64,000 nt of DNA from Cervus elaphus (lineage: Eukaryota > Chordata > Mammalia > Artiodactyla > Cervidae). Under the pieces are notes generated by a model. It did no database searches. It was not told where the DNA came from and worked only from the letters and a program-made list of their open reading frames with translations. Location: contig NC_057832.1 of the NCBI RefSeq assembly GCF_910594005.1, positions 105,659,152-105,723,151 on the forward strand. The letters run 5' to 3'. Every line of letters starts with the position of its first letter. Position 1 is the stretch's first letter. This document shows, piece after piece, positions 22,627 to 32,935 of the stretch. The position numbers were made by a program, and so were the translations under genes.

Positions 22627-22936
22627 GGGTCATAGTTCAGCTGGTAAAGAATCAGCCTGCAGTGCAGGAGACCCCGGTTCAATTCCTAGGTTGGGAAGAT
22701 CCCCTGGAGAAGGGATAGGCTTCCCACTGCAGTATTCTTGGGCTTCCCTGGTGGCTCAGACGGTAAAGAATCTGCGTGCAATGCAGGACACCTGGGTTCA
22801 ATCCCTGGGTTGGGAAGATCCCCCAGAGGTGGGCATGGCAACCCACTCCAGTATTGTCTGGAGAATCCCCATGGACAGAGCACCCTGGCAGGCTACAGTC
22901 CATAGTTGCAGAGTCGGACACAACCAAGTGAATACA
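22627..22936 (+). mobile_element. Dimeric Bov-tA-type SINE
   Basis: Two tRNA-like heads in tandem (the second at 'ggcttccctggtggctcaga', about 22740), the first followed by a partial and the second by a full Bov-A body. Confidence 0.87.
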
Positions 22937-23717
22937 CGTATCATTCTTACCAGTGTTACATCTTTGGAACCGCTATTCTATCTTAATCCGCCTTTTTACC
23001 CAGAATACAACTTGGAAGCTTATCTTAAAATTCTTTCAGGTGTCCAGTTCTGCTGTTGCATGTGTTAGCAGCTTCCGTTTACTTCCTCTCTAGGAGGCCA
23101 CCCTTGATGACATCCTGTTTATAGAGGCTTGATTGTTTTTCTCTTTATTGTCTTGTACAAACTCGTGTGCGTTAGATTCACCTGGAAGGCTTATTGTAAC
23201 AGATTGCTGGGCCTGGGCTGGACATTTCTATCAAGTTCCCAGGTTACGGTTGCTAGTCTAGGGACCACATTTTGAGAATAACTGGTCTTACAGAAAGAGG
23301 ACAAAATCTAATATATTGTGATATATTGTGATAGTTCTGTGATAGCTTAAATAAGCGTATGAAAGGATTAAAGAGGTTTAGCTTGATACTATTCTAATAC
23401 CTATTAAGATCCTGACACTCTGATGTTTCCCAGTTACAGCCTGCTCATAGAAACTCAACATTGATTACAAACAAACAGTGTGTACTGGGAAACTGACAGA
23501 TGAGCAGAACCTCTCAATGAGATGAGTAGTACAGTTTATTTCAATTAAATCTTTCCTAGTCTTATTTTCTTTCTAGAAGTGGAATAAAGGGGGGAAATTC
23601 AGATTAAAGTTTAAGGCAAAGTACTGATACACTTGTAAAGAAGACTAGAGGAGGAAGGTGATAATAACCCAAAGTAACCGAGGGAAGAGAAAAGCGAAAA
23701 ACCCTGACACGTTGGCT
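22937..23717. other. Sequence just downstream of MTPN, with a DNA-transposon scrap
   Basis: At about 23165-23290 'ttagattcacctggaaggct' and 'gattgctgggcctgggctgg' look like an old hAT (MER5/MER20-type) relic. A short T-rich stretch at 23690-23705 (read on the minus strand) could serve as the downstream element of the MTPN poly(A) site. Otherwise nothing is recognised. Confidence 0.45.
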
Positions 23718-23732
23718 GTAGCACAATTCAAG

Positions 23733-23738
23733 TTTATT
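23733..23738 (-). terminator. MTPN: MTPN poly(A) signal AATAAA
   Basis: Minus-strand AATAAA followed about 15 nt later by an ACA suited to cleavage (about 23717-23719), then a T-rich stretch. A UGUA motif lies about 55 nt upstream (23793-23796), as expected for a CFIm-bound site. Confidence 0.8.
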
Positions 23739-23741
23739 CCA

Positions 23742-23748
23742 TTTGTTC
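23742..23748 (-). promoter_or_regulatory. MTPN: miR-375 seed match in MTPN 3'UTR
   Basis: The minus strand reads GAACAAA: six bases complementary to miR-375 positions 2-7 plus an A opposite position 1 (7mer-A1). Myotrophin mRNA is an experimentally established miR-375 target in pancreatic beta cells. I saw no other GAACAA on the mRNA strand of this 3'UTR. Whether this is the validated site is inference. Confidence 0.55.
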
Positions 23749-24084
23749 TTGCAACACAAAACTTAAACACAGTATTATTTAGCATTCTGATGTACATGAA
23801 CTAGGATAATATGAGAAACCCAACTGTGTCAAATGTATTACATTGTGGAAAAAATGAACTCAAATATATCAAAATGCACAAAGCACTAGTCTTCCTCCAT
23901 TACTGCTTAGAAAGATATGATTGTTTCTCCATTTACAAAATAGAATCAGGACAATTTAAATTTTTTAAAATTTTGCATGCAAACACTGCAATTGCTTATG
24001 TAGGAGGGCACTCTCACCAGCTTCTTCTATACACAATCGAGTACACAATATTGCATGGAAGAAAACAGCAGCTTAGTTGAAGTT

Positions 24085-24402
24085 TTAGGGGAAAAAAATC
24101 AAATAAGTACATATAGATTTGAAATCCATTATTTGGGGGAAGGAAATCAATGAATGAAGGGCCTGCTTGCTGACAGCTTCCACCCATGGCATCCACCTAC
24201 TTCTCCTTCGTGCCCCACTGGGTTTAGAAGGTGAGCTGTGCAGAGAACTACTGGGTCGATTCCGGTGCCGGAGCTGAACTGTAAGTCTCAAGACACCAGT
24301 CGGAAGCTGCAAGGGGGAATCTGTTAGGATACTAATGTAGACAGGTAAACCACCTGTTTTCACTTGAAATAGTGCATCTGAAAAGACTGACTTAATACAA
24401 AA
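24085..24402 (-). pseudogene. LUZP6: LUZP6 (MPD6) homologous frame, AUG lost
   Basis: In human the MTPN 3'UTR carries a second cistron, LUZP6 (58 residues, also called MPD6). The minus-strand frame here is open from 24402, after an in-frame TAG at 24403-24405, to the stop at 24085-24087. Its residues aligned to human positions 1-58 (24396-24229) show clear kinship, for example QVKTGGLPVY and LTDSPLQL, about two-thirds identity by my memory of the human protein. The codon matching the human initiator Met is ATT (24394-24396), and no ATG occurs until 24190-24192, beyond the human C-terminus. The frame also runs 47 codons past the human end. Translation from a near-cognate codon (GTG at 24361-24363, ATT) cannot be excluded, but the simplest view is a frame not translated as in human. 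Confidence 0.7.
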
Positions 24403-25547
24403 CTACAGAACATGCAAAATTTTTTTCTGAGATGTTAAATATTACTGCAGTGGCGAACAAAACTTACTTAACCTTTTACTAATGCATGTAGTACCAAAAA
24501 AGCAGACAAGGTTTTAGCTTTCTTTACTCAAAATACAAACATTAAGTGTTGTAAATTTTTCTGCCAAGTGGTTCAGAAATACATTATAAATAACCTAGTT
24601 TAAAAAAAAAAACAACTCTAAACCATCTTGGTCAGTCTATTCTATGTTTATCTGTTATTTTCTCAAGCAACCGCTTCATAATTACGGGGTTTACAAAATG
24701 GCTGAGAAAGACGAGGGAAGGCAAAGTAGCCTCTACTGCATTACAAGGAACACCAGGATAAACTGTACAAAGAATCACGTGGTCTCTGGACCAGGTGACT
24801 GGAGGAAGCAGACCAGGTTTAGGAATGATAGAACAGCACACTCTCTACAGTAGCCCACTACAGAAAACACTTGGAAAATAAAGGTGTAGAGAGTAAAAGT
24901 CGAGTCTTTTAAACAGCATATGCCAAGAAGCGAAAACAAAGATACCAGCACACCTTGTACACTGACAGTACATACTGACAGAGTGCCCTCCACCTTCAGC
25001 GAGGATCACTGTGTTTCAGTTCAGTGATGTCATAAAGCACTGATTACTGACTTCTAATCCAACTCGAATAAGCCTGCATCAAGACAGCAGAATTAGCCAC
25101 AGGTATCAAAGTATTTAAACGTATTCTGTGATTGTTTACTTGGACACAGGAAAATTCCAGGGTTAAGCTAGTTTTAAGTGAAAAAGCCACAGGATAAAAA
25201 AAGGGTTCACCGGGGAAAAATACACACAAACAAACCCACACATCAACCAACCAATCAGCAACTGGTCAGTAAAACTTGTTATTGGCCAGGCTGACTGTTC
25301 TTGGTACTAGTTTAACCCTGCTGTAGGATGCTACATGGCCTTAAAAAATTGTCATTAATTCTTATTAACCACAATCTGAATACAAGTCCCTAACCCACCC
25401 TCCCCCCACTTTTAAAAATTTGAGGTACATTCAATTATTGCATGACATGGCTAAGGAAAAACGCTAGTATTTTTAGTAAGCATATATGGATGGCAAGTCG
25501 AATGAATCTTATTTTATATGCAGGACAGCAAATTTAAGGGTATATGT

Positions 25548-25553
25548 TTTAAT
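25548..25553 (-). terminator. MTPN: Possible proximal poly(A) signal ATTAAA
   Basis: The commonest variant hexamer, ATTAAA, occurs on the mRNA strand about 1.3 kb after the stop codon. Use of it would give a short 3'UTR lacking LUZP6 and the miR-375 match. No further support is visible. Confidence 0.3.
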
Positions 25554-26227
25554 CAGCTGTACTGCTCAAGAAATAAACATTAGAAAATGTATCTAACTAT
25601 TTTCTGCAGGTCAGAACACCATTTTAGGGCACTGTATTTTTAAAAATACAGAGTATAATTTGAAGGTGTCCCATTTTATGCAATGCATGAAAGAGAAAAG
25701 AAACAAAAATATATTAGGCAGGTGGGCTGGCATACATTCAGCAGAAGCCTATCAACAACTCTGGGAAACCTGGTGACACGCGTATTTTTAAGAGATGGGG
25801 TTAAACTGGTCCAAACAGTAGATTTCACCCCAGTGAAAGCTTTGGTGCAGTAAGTAATCAGCATCCAAGGTGGGTCTGAGAGAGGCATTCCAAAGAATGT
25901 GCCTTGCTTCTCCAAACAGAACTGAGGCCAATCTATTCAAACAGCAAATGAAGAAAATCCATAGGTACTAAGACAACTGTTCTCTCTTTATCTAACAGGC
26001 TTATGGCTATGATTCTATTTTTAAATCCCCTTTTACTACCAGCAGGAGTTGGAAAGTGTTTCAATGTTATATGTCTGAATCTAGAGGAGGGAAAAAAGAA
26101 AAATGCAGACTGGAATGATTTCTCCTTTAGACTTCCAAAATTTGAGATTTTATAAATAAAACTAGTCAGTTTTACCTAAAGATACATGAAATCCATGTGA
26201 AGGGGGAGAGGAAACCCAAAGTCCAGC

Positions 26228-26453
26228 CGTCCAGCAGCGGAGGAGTGTGCGCCCCCTCGCCTTAACCGAGCTCTCATGTAACGCTGGAAGTCACCAGGGG
26301 AGATCTGGTCACCAGCCACAGGCAGCGCTCCTGACGCCGCCGGGAGACCCCACTGGAGTGCGTCTTAAGGCAGAAGGCTAGGGCGGATTGCTTGTCTCAG
26401 CACCCTAAGTGTCGCCACGGCAGCCACTACTGCTCACACAGACGGGGCTGCCA
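26228..26453. other. MTPN: CpG-dense patch in MTPN terminal exon
   Basis: I count 15 CpG dinucleotides in 226 bp, in a window where CpG is otherwise scarce outside young SINEs. It lies 390-610 nt downstream of the stop codon. It is not within a recognised repeat. Confidence 0.65.
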
Positions 26454-26839
26454 AATGCAGAGCTGGCCTTGGTATAATAGACCCTCCACACAATCTAATT
26501 AATAAATTAGCTAGGGAGCTGAGAAGGTCAAATGTTAACGGTATGTTTTGTCTTTGCTCTCCCATGGGTATCGGTTGTTTTTTTAACTGGAAATGGAAAA
26601 GAGGCTGACCTGATCAGGAATCCTAGTAAAAGCCTGATCTTGTTTTTTCCTCTCCTCCCAAACATTGTTTTTTTTTTTTTTTTCCTGGTAGTCTGATTTG
26701 TTATGAATTTCTCTCTCCCCTCACCCCTCTAAAAGTATTTTAGCTGAAGAAGCTGGCAGATAGAGAGTGACAGACAGACAGGCAGCAGTGTGAGGCCACA
26801 GGAGAGTCATTCTTCCAGAGCTGTTAGCCCATCCGTCCA

Positions 26840-26926
26840 TCACTGAAGAAGGGCTTTGATTGCCTGGTTGTCAGTGGCTTCAAAGGCAGTCAGTCCATCG
26901 GGACCTTTCACAGTCTTATCGGCACC
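26840..26926 (-). CDS. MTPN: Myotrophin, coding part of exon 4 (residues 91-118)
   Basis: This segment encodes the last 28 residues and the TGA stop (26840-26842). The minus strand begins after an acceptor TTTTCCAG (AG at 26927-26928) with GGT GCC GAT AAG, giving GADKTVKGPDG and ending in AIKALLQ, as in other mammalian myotrophins. These residues form the end of the ankyrin fold, with the last repeat's TAFEATD motif. The intron is in phase 0, so it joins exon 3 codon to codon. No disabling change is seen. The untranslated part of the exon continues to about 23718. Confidence 0.95.
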   Translation of the reverse strand, partial: GADKTVKGPDGLTAFEATDNQAIKALLQ

Positions 26927-28168
26927 CTGGAAAACACAGGAAAGAGCCTTTATCATTAAACAAGCCTACAACCAAGAGAAGAGAATGAAAGGCTAGATTA
27001 CTTGGCACATGCAAAACTTCTTTGCTCCTGGAATCTGTTCCACTGAAGGAAAAGCCCCAAATAGTTGTCAAGGATACAGATTAAGCTATAAAAATATCAG
27101 ATTATTTTTTAGGCACTAGAAATATACAAACTACAAACACAACTTGCCAGTAACATAGGCAATGACTGGTTTCTATTTATAATATCATACACTTTTTATT
27201 TGTAATACTAAACTAATATTTATAATACTCAACTAATTAAGTTTTAAATAGGAAGATCCCTGTGTGTAGTATATAATGAGGAGGGTGGGGAGAGAACACT
27301 TATGCTAAAAAAAAAAAAAAAAAGCATTACTGTGACAACATTTTCTTCTTTGCAACACTTTTTGGATAGTGCATAAATGTTATGCACATATTTTTAAAAT
27401 CTAGAACTTACAACTCTTTTAGGCAAATTCCTAAAGAACATGTATGATATTGGTCATTATACTTCCAAAAAACTGAGCAGTAAGTGACTGGAATGTGAGC
27501 CGGGAAAGGAGGAGGGTCCCTGCTCTACTCCAGAGAGATTCTTTGCAGCTTGCTCCCTTGTGCTTCACGAGGAGAGTGCTGCTCTGAACGCTTTACTTGC
27601 AACACAGCACTTCAGTTTTGACAATGTGTACATGTGCTTTGGTGTCTTGTCCTTATCCATCTTCCCTTGGTAGAATAAAAACTCAATGGAAGTAGAAATC
27701 TTACTCATATTGTCCACTACTCTGTCCCCAGTATTTAAACAGGTGCCTGGTGCATGGAAGGTGAATTTGCTCCCAAACCATGTCTGAACTCTCTAACTAC
27801 TAGTGAGAGCAACGCTCCACCCTCTTGAGGGTTCTCTGATAGCTCCAGCCCAACCAGTGTGTATTCACCAAATAACCTCTAGTGTCCTGTCTTCCTCCCA
27901 TTGCCAAGTCTCACTCATTCTTCTGTTTCTGAGGCCTTCAGAACTGTCTTAACTTGGAGTAGATGGTCCTGTAGAGACCAATGTCAGTCAAATTCACCAG
28001 TCTCTCCTCCCATTCATCCTTCAATGTGCTACCCCTTTAGAATGTCTCACCATTCCATATCTTTTTACATTGCTGGGTTCCATATGTAATGCCTTGCCCC
28101 CTTTCTCTGGGAAACCCATTCGATCATTCAACAAATATTTACTGAATGTCTGAGGTATAGACACTGTG
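26927..28168. other. Start of MTPN intron 3: unassigned, with L2 relics
   Basis: AT-rich sequence with an A run at 27307-27323. About 27600-27770 ('gtagaataaaaactcaatgg', 'aggtgcctggtgcatggaa') looks like an L2 3' end, and a second L2-like piece begins near 28120 ('cattcaacaaatatttactg'). Confidence 0.5.
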
Positions 28169-28179
28169 TAAGGGGCTGG

Positions 28180-28270
28180 TGGTAATTCAGTCGCTAAGTC
28201 GTGTCCGACTCTTGTGATCCCATGGACAGTAGTCAATCAGACTCCTCTCTCAATGGGATTTCCCAGGCGT
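28180..28270 (-). mobile_element. Bov-A fragment with target duplication, nested in L2
   Basis: A reverse-strand Bov-A piece ('cagtcgctaagtcgtgtccg') flanked by the perfect 11-bp repeat taaggggctgg at 28169-28179 and 28271-28281, splitting an L2 3' end. Confidence 0.87.
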
Positions 28271-28281
28271 TAAGGGGCTGG

Positions 28282-28740
28282 AGAATCAAAGGAAAAACAA
28301 GATACACTCTGCCAGTCTGGCTCGTGTGAGAGACAAACAAATTAACAAATATGATACACCGGGATGAGAACAAAAAGAGCACTATGCACAGTGATGAGTG
28401 GCTCATAAACCAGAATGGGATGAGGTAGGAGGGTGCAAGAGTCTTTCTGGATGAGGTAATGCTTGAGCTGGGTCTTGATGAGTAAAAGTACAAGCTGATT
28501 AGGTGAGCCAGGAAGGAGATGACAGAAATTCTAGCAAGCGTTAAAATTATCACAAAGTCCTCCTCATTACGAATATAAATGTTTGCTTTCCCATTTTCTA
28601 AGTGATTTTAACTGCATTATGAGACACACGGAACTTACAGTCAAGTGACAGAGAAATCTGCAAGTGAGAACTTCAGTGGCGAGCATGCCAACACAGGTTA
28701 AGTGACAATAATTGGGTCAGTTGTATTCAAAACAAATTCT
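28282..28740. other. L2-like remainder and unassigned sequence
   Basis: 'caaacaaattaacaaatatg' and 'gggtcttgatgagtaaaagt' continue an L2-type relic to about 28530. The rest is unrecognised. Confidence 0.4.
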
Positions 28741-29340
28741 TTTTTTTTTTTTTTTACTGAAGTATAGTTGAAAGACACTGCTGTGTTAATTACTGCTGGA
28801 AAGTGACTCAGTTATATGTATATACATTTTTTTCATATTCTTTCCATTATGGTTTACGTAGGACCGTATTGTTCACCATGCTATATATACCAGTTTGCAT
28901 CTGCTAATCCCAAACTCCCAATCCATCCGTCTTCCATATCACTATCCCTTTGAACCACCAGTCTATTCTCTATGTCCCTGTTTCTGTTTCATAGATAGGT
29001 TCATCTGTGTCATATTTTAGATTCCACATATAAGTGATATCATATGGTATTTCTTTCTCTTTTTGATTTACTTAGTATGATAATCTTTAGGGCCATCCAT
29101 GTTGCTGCAAATGGCATAATTTCACTCCTTTTATGGCTGAGTAGTATTCCATTGTATATATATGTACCACATCTTTATTCATCTGTTGATGGACATTTCG
29201 GTTGTTTCCATGTCTTGGCTACTGTAAATAGTGCTGCTGTGAACAGAGGGGTGCATGTATCTTTTTGAGAATTATAGTTTTGTTTGGCTATAAGGCCAGA
29301 AGTGCGACTGCTGGATCATATGGTGGTTCTATTTTTAACA
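28741..29340 (-). mobile_element. L1 3' end (ORF2 C-terminus and 3'UTR)
   Basis: A T run (28740-28756) marks the copied poly(A) tail. It is followed by 'tatggtttacgtaggac', 'tagattccacatataagtga' and 'catccatgttgctgcaaatg', then reverse ORF2 C-terminal sequence ('gaacagaggggtgcatgtat'). It is 5'-truncated. Confidence 0.82.
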
Positions 29341-30789
29341 AAACAATTATTTCTTATTCATATTGGTAACTGTTTTCATGACTAGCAACTGTAAACTGTA
29401 ATTCTGCATTAACAAAAAGTCAAATATCACAGTGAATATCTGTCGCTTTTTAGCTGACAGAGTTCACTTCTCTTCTTTTGATAACAGAATCCTAAATTTC
29501 ATTCTAGGGAGACACTTGTCCCCATTGTGTGGATGGACTCCTCAAACTATAACTTAAGATGCCAGGTACTTTTCTTGCCAACCATCAGAGCAGGACACTC
29601 ACTTTTGGATTTTGCATCTTGACTGAAGAGAGCAAAAGAAAGGCAACAAGAAGTCAGAGCCCGTTTATTTCTGTGGCATCACCCAGAAGAGGCAGTGGAG
29701 AAGTTTCTCCTATCTTGAGTCTTATAGCTGGCATAGTTCTGGCCTCTTCTGAGCCTACTACTCCAACTTTCCAACCGATTCTATGATTAGTCCAATTATA
29801 TTCTACTTGTTAGAGTCAAATTCTGCTATTTGCAACCCAAAAAATCTGGCTGATAAAAGTATTTAAAATTTTATATAAGCCATCTCTTTTTTCCTAATTA
29901 TAACACAAACTAATCACAGAATTCAGAATACACACCAAAAAAGCCCCCATAATACTCATTATTCTATAAGCTAGATACAACTAATGTTAACATTTTAATG
30001 TGTTTCTATCTACTCTTATGTCCTAAATATGCATGTGCATGTACCTCTTTTAAAAATAAATGAGTAACCATAAGAGAAACAGAGTGACTCTTACACCACA
30101 CAAAAGAAACTTTAAGATAAAGAAGTATTACCAGAGACAAAGAGGGACATTTCATATCATTAAAAGGCTTAATATCCAAAATTTAAAAATAAAACCAAGA
30201 AAAAATTCCATTTATGATAACATCAAAAGTAAATGTTAGGAATAAATTTAATGAACTCAAACCAGTTCTTCTAAAAGTGATAAAGCAGTTCTGTCAATGT
30301 GGAAAAAGATATTAAAAGAAAATGATTTTTTGGTAGCTGATGGGAGAACTTAAGAATATCTGGCCTTGAGGAAACCATTTTCAATCAATTGTTATTAGTT
30401 CTAAGGATTGTTTCATGTCTCTAACTAATACACTCATGCCACTAGAGTTATTAACTTTAGATATTACCTTTTGATTCCCAGCTATACAGATGCGGCTCTA
30501 GTGTACTACCAGGTTCTACCCCAGGTCCTCCCAATTTCTTATACTTAAAAATAGCAGTTTTGTTTCTTTGCAAATTTGTAATGTACTTATTTAAACCCTG
30601 TGTTTCTTATACCATCAATTCTGACAGTATCTCTACTTTGCAAGATGCTTTCTCTACTTTCCCATCCCTCCATTTCCTAAATTGCCAGCTTTTCTATTTT
30701 GTCAAGATTAACTTTTATATTCTGTCAAAAATTGTGTTTTGTTTATTGGTTGATTTTTCTGCCACAGTTGCCATACTGTAAATTATATC
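29341..30789. other. Unassigned, with an old L1 ORF2 scrap
   Basis: 30065-30340 has L1-like wording ('aattccatttatgataacat', 'cagttctgtcaatgtgga'). 29341-30064 and 30341-30789 are not recognised, and the short open frames lack gene likeness. Confidence 0.4.
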
Positions 30790-31399
30790 CCCAGGACTGA
30801 CTTATAACTGGAAGTTTGTACCTTTTGACAACCTTCACCCATTCCTTGCCCCCAAATGAGTTTTGAGATTCATATGAATGAGATAATAACAGTATTTGTC
30901 TTTCTCTAATATATCTCACTTAGCACAATGCCCTCAAGGCCTCTCTATACTATTTCAAGTGGCAGGATTTTAATAGCTGAATAATATTCCATTGCAGTGT
31001 TTATGTACACACACACATACACACATTTTCTTTATTCACACATTTATTGATAGTCACTTAGGTTATTTTCAAGTCTTGGTCACAGTAAATAATGCTACAG
31101 TGAACACAAGGTACAGATATCTTTTTGAGTTAGGATTTTTGTTTCCTTCAGATAAACACCCAGTAGAACTGCTGGATCATATGGTAGTCCTATTTTAATT
31201 TTCTGAGGCCCCTCCATACTGTTTTCCACAGAGGCTGCACCAACTTACACCCTGCCAATAGTGCACAAGAGTTCCCTTTTTTCCATATCCCCGCCAACAC
31301 TTACTGTTTCTTATATCTGTGATAACAGCCATTCTAATAGGTATGAGGTGACAATTCATTGTGGGTTTGATTTATATTTCCCTGGTGATTACTCATGTT

Positions 31400-31615
31400 G
31401 AAAGAAAGAAAAGTGAAGTCGCTCAGTCGTGTCCGACTCTTTGCAACCCCATGGACTGTAGCCTACCTGGTTCCTCCGTTTATGGAATTTTCCAGGCAAG
31501 AATACTGGAATGGGTTGCCATTTCCTTCTCCATGGGATCTTCCTGACCCAGGGATTGAACCTGGGTCTCCTGCATTGCAGGTAGACGCTTTATCATCTGA
31601 GCCACCAGGGAAGCT
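31400..31615 (-). mobile_element. Bov-tA SINE nested in L1
   Basis: A reverse Bov-tA from 'aagtgaagtcgctcagtcg' to 'gagccaccagggaagct'. A short imperfect repeat (about atgttga / atgtcga) may be the eroded target duplication. Confidence 0.88.
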
Positions 31616-32111
31616 AATGTCGAGGAACCTTTTAATGTACCTGCTGGCCATCTGTATATCTTTTGTAAAAACGTCTATTCAGATCCTCTATCCATTTTAA
31701 AATCAGATTTTTTTAACTGAATTTTTTTCCTGTTGAGTTATGTGAATATTTTGTGTTTTGGGTATTAAACCCTTATCATTAATATGATTTGCAAATAATT
31801 CTGTCCCATTCTATAGGTTGCCCTTTCATCTTGTTGATGGTTTCTTTCATTTTTGGCGCCAAATTCAAAAACTTACCACCAAAATGAATGGCAAGGAGCT
31901 TATCATCTATGTTTTTTCCCTCGAAGTTCCATGGTTTCAGGTCTTAAAGTCTTTAATCCATTTTGAGTCAATTTTTGTGTGTGGTGTAAGATAGTGGTCC
32001 AGTTTCATTCTTTTGCATATACCTGTCCACTTTTCAATATCATTAATTGACCACACTGTCCTTTCCCTGTTGTATATTCTTAGCTGCTTTATGGTAAATT
32101 AGTTGACTGTG

Positions 32112-32625
32112 TATCAGTTCAGTTCAGTCTCTCAGTCGTGTCCGACTCTTCGTGACCCCATGGACTGCAGTCCGCCAGGCCTCCCTGTCCATCACCAATT
32201 CCCAGAGTTTACTCAAACTCATGTCCATTGAGTGGGTGATGCCATCCAACCATCTCATCCTCTGTCATCCCCTTCTCCTCCCGCCTTCAATCTTTTCCAA
32301 TGAGTCGGTTCTTCGCATCAGGTGGCCAAAGTATTGCAGCTTCAGCTTCAGTCCTTCCAATGAACACCCAGGACTGATCTCCTTTAGGATGGACTGGTTG
32401 GATCTCCTTGCAGTCCAAGGGACTCTCAGAAGTCTTCTCCAACACCACATTCAAAAGCATCAATTCTTTGGTGCTCAGTTTTCTTTATGGTCCAACTCTC
32501 ACATCCACACATGACTACTGGAAAAACCAGAGCTTTGACTAGATGGACCTTTGTGTTGGCAAAGTAATGTCTCTGCTTTTTAATATGCTGTCTAGGTTGG
32601 TCATAACTTTTCTTCCAAGGAGTAT
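32112..32625 (-). mobile_element. BovB 3'-terminal fragment nested in L1
   Basis: The last ~510 bp of BovB in reverse, from 'atcagttcagttcagtctct' to 'ctaggttggtcataac'. Both strands keep broken open frames (32265-32450 and 32426-32683 minus) that correspond to the ORF2 C-terminus. Confidence 0.88.
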
Positions 32626-32734
32626 CTTTTAATTTCATATATATACACAGGTTTATTTTTGGGTTCTCTATTTTCTGTTCCATCGATCTATGTACCTGGT
32701 TTTATGTCAATACTGTACTGTTTTGATTCTCGTG

Positions 32735-32935
32735 CATGTATGCTCAGTCACGTCCGACTCTTTGTGACCCCAAGGACATAGCCCACCAGGCTCCTCTGTC
32801 CATAGAATTTCCCAGGCAAGAATCCTGGAGTGGGTTGGCATTTCCTACTCTTTATGACTCAGGGATTGAACTCACATCTCCTGTGTCTCCTGCATCAGCA
32901 GGGAGATTCTTTACCACTGGACCACCTGGGAAGCA
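32735..32935 (-). mobile_element. Bov-tA SINE nested in L1
   Basis: A reverse copy from 'gctcagtcacgtccgactc' to 'ctggaccacctgggaagc'. Confidence 0.85.

Larger units (their letters stand above)
23718..26839 (-). other. MTPN: MTPN 3' untranslated region (~3.1 kb)
   Basis: The minus-strand segment from the MTPN stop codon to just past the AATAAA at 23733-23738. The length agrees with the long 3'UTR known for mammalian MTPN mRNAs. I see no SINE, BovB or L1 inside it, in sharp contrast with both flanks, which suggests selection against insertions. It contains the LUZP6-like frame (24085-24402), a miR-375 seed match (23742-23748), an internal ATTAAA (25548-25553) and a CpG-dense patch (26228-26453). 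The exact cleavage position is inferred. Confidence 0.85.

Noticed and set aside
22627..22936. Regularly spaced similar units suggesting a CRISPR-like array or tandem repeat
   Set aside because: They are two tRNA-headed SINE units in a eukaryotic genome, not repeats with unique spacers.
23811..24080. 89-codon plus-strand frame opposite the MTPN 3'UTR
   Set aside because: Antisense to the UTR with no family likeness; treated as chance.
24085..24363. 92-residue protein starting at GTG as a normal gene
   Set aside because: GTG is not a standard vertebrate start. The frame is better explained as the LUZP6 homologue whose AUG is missing.
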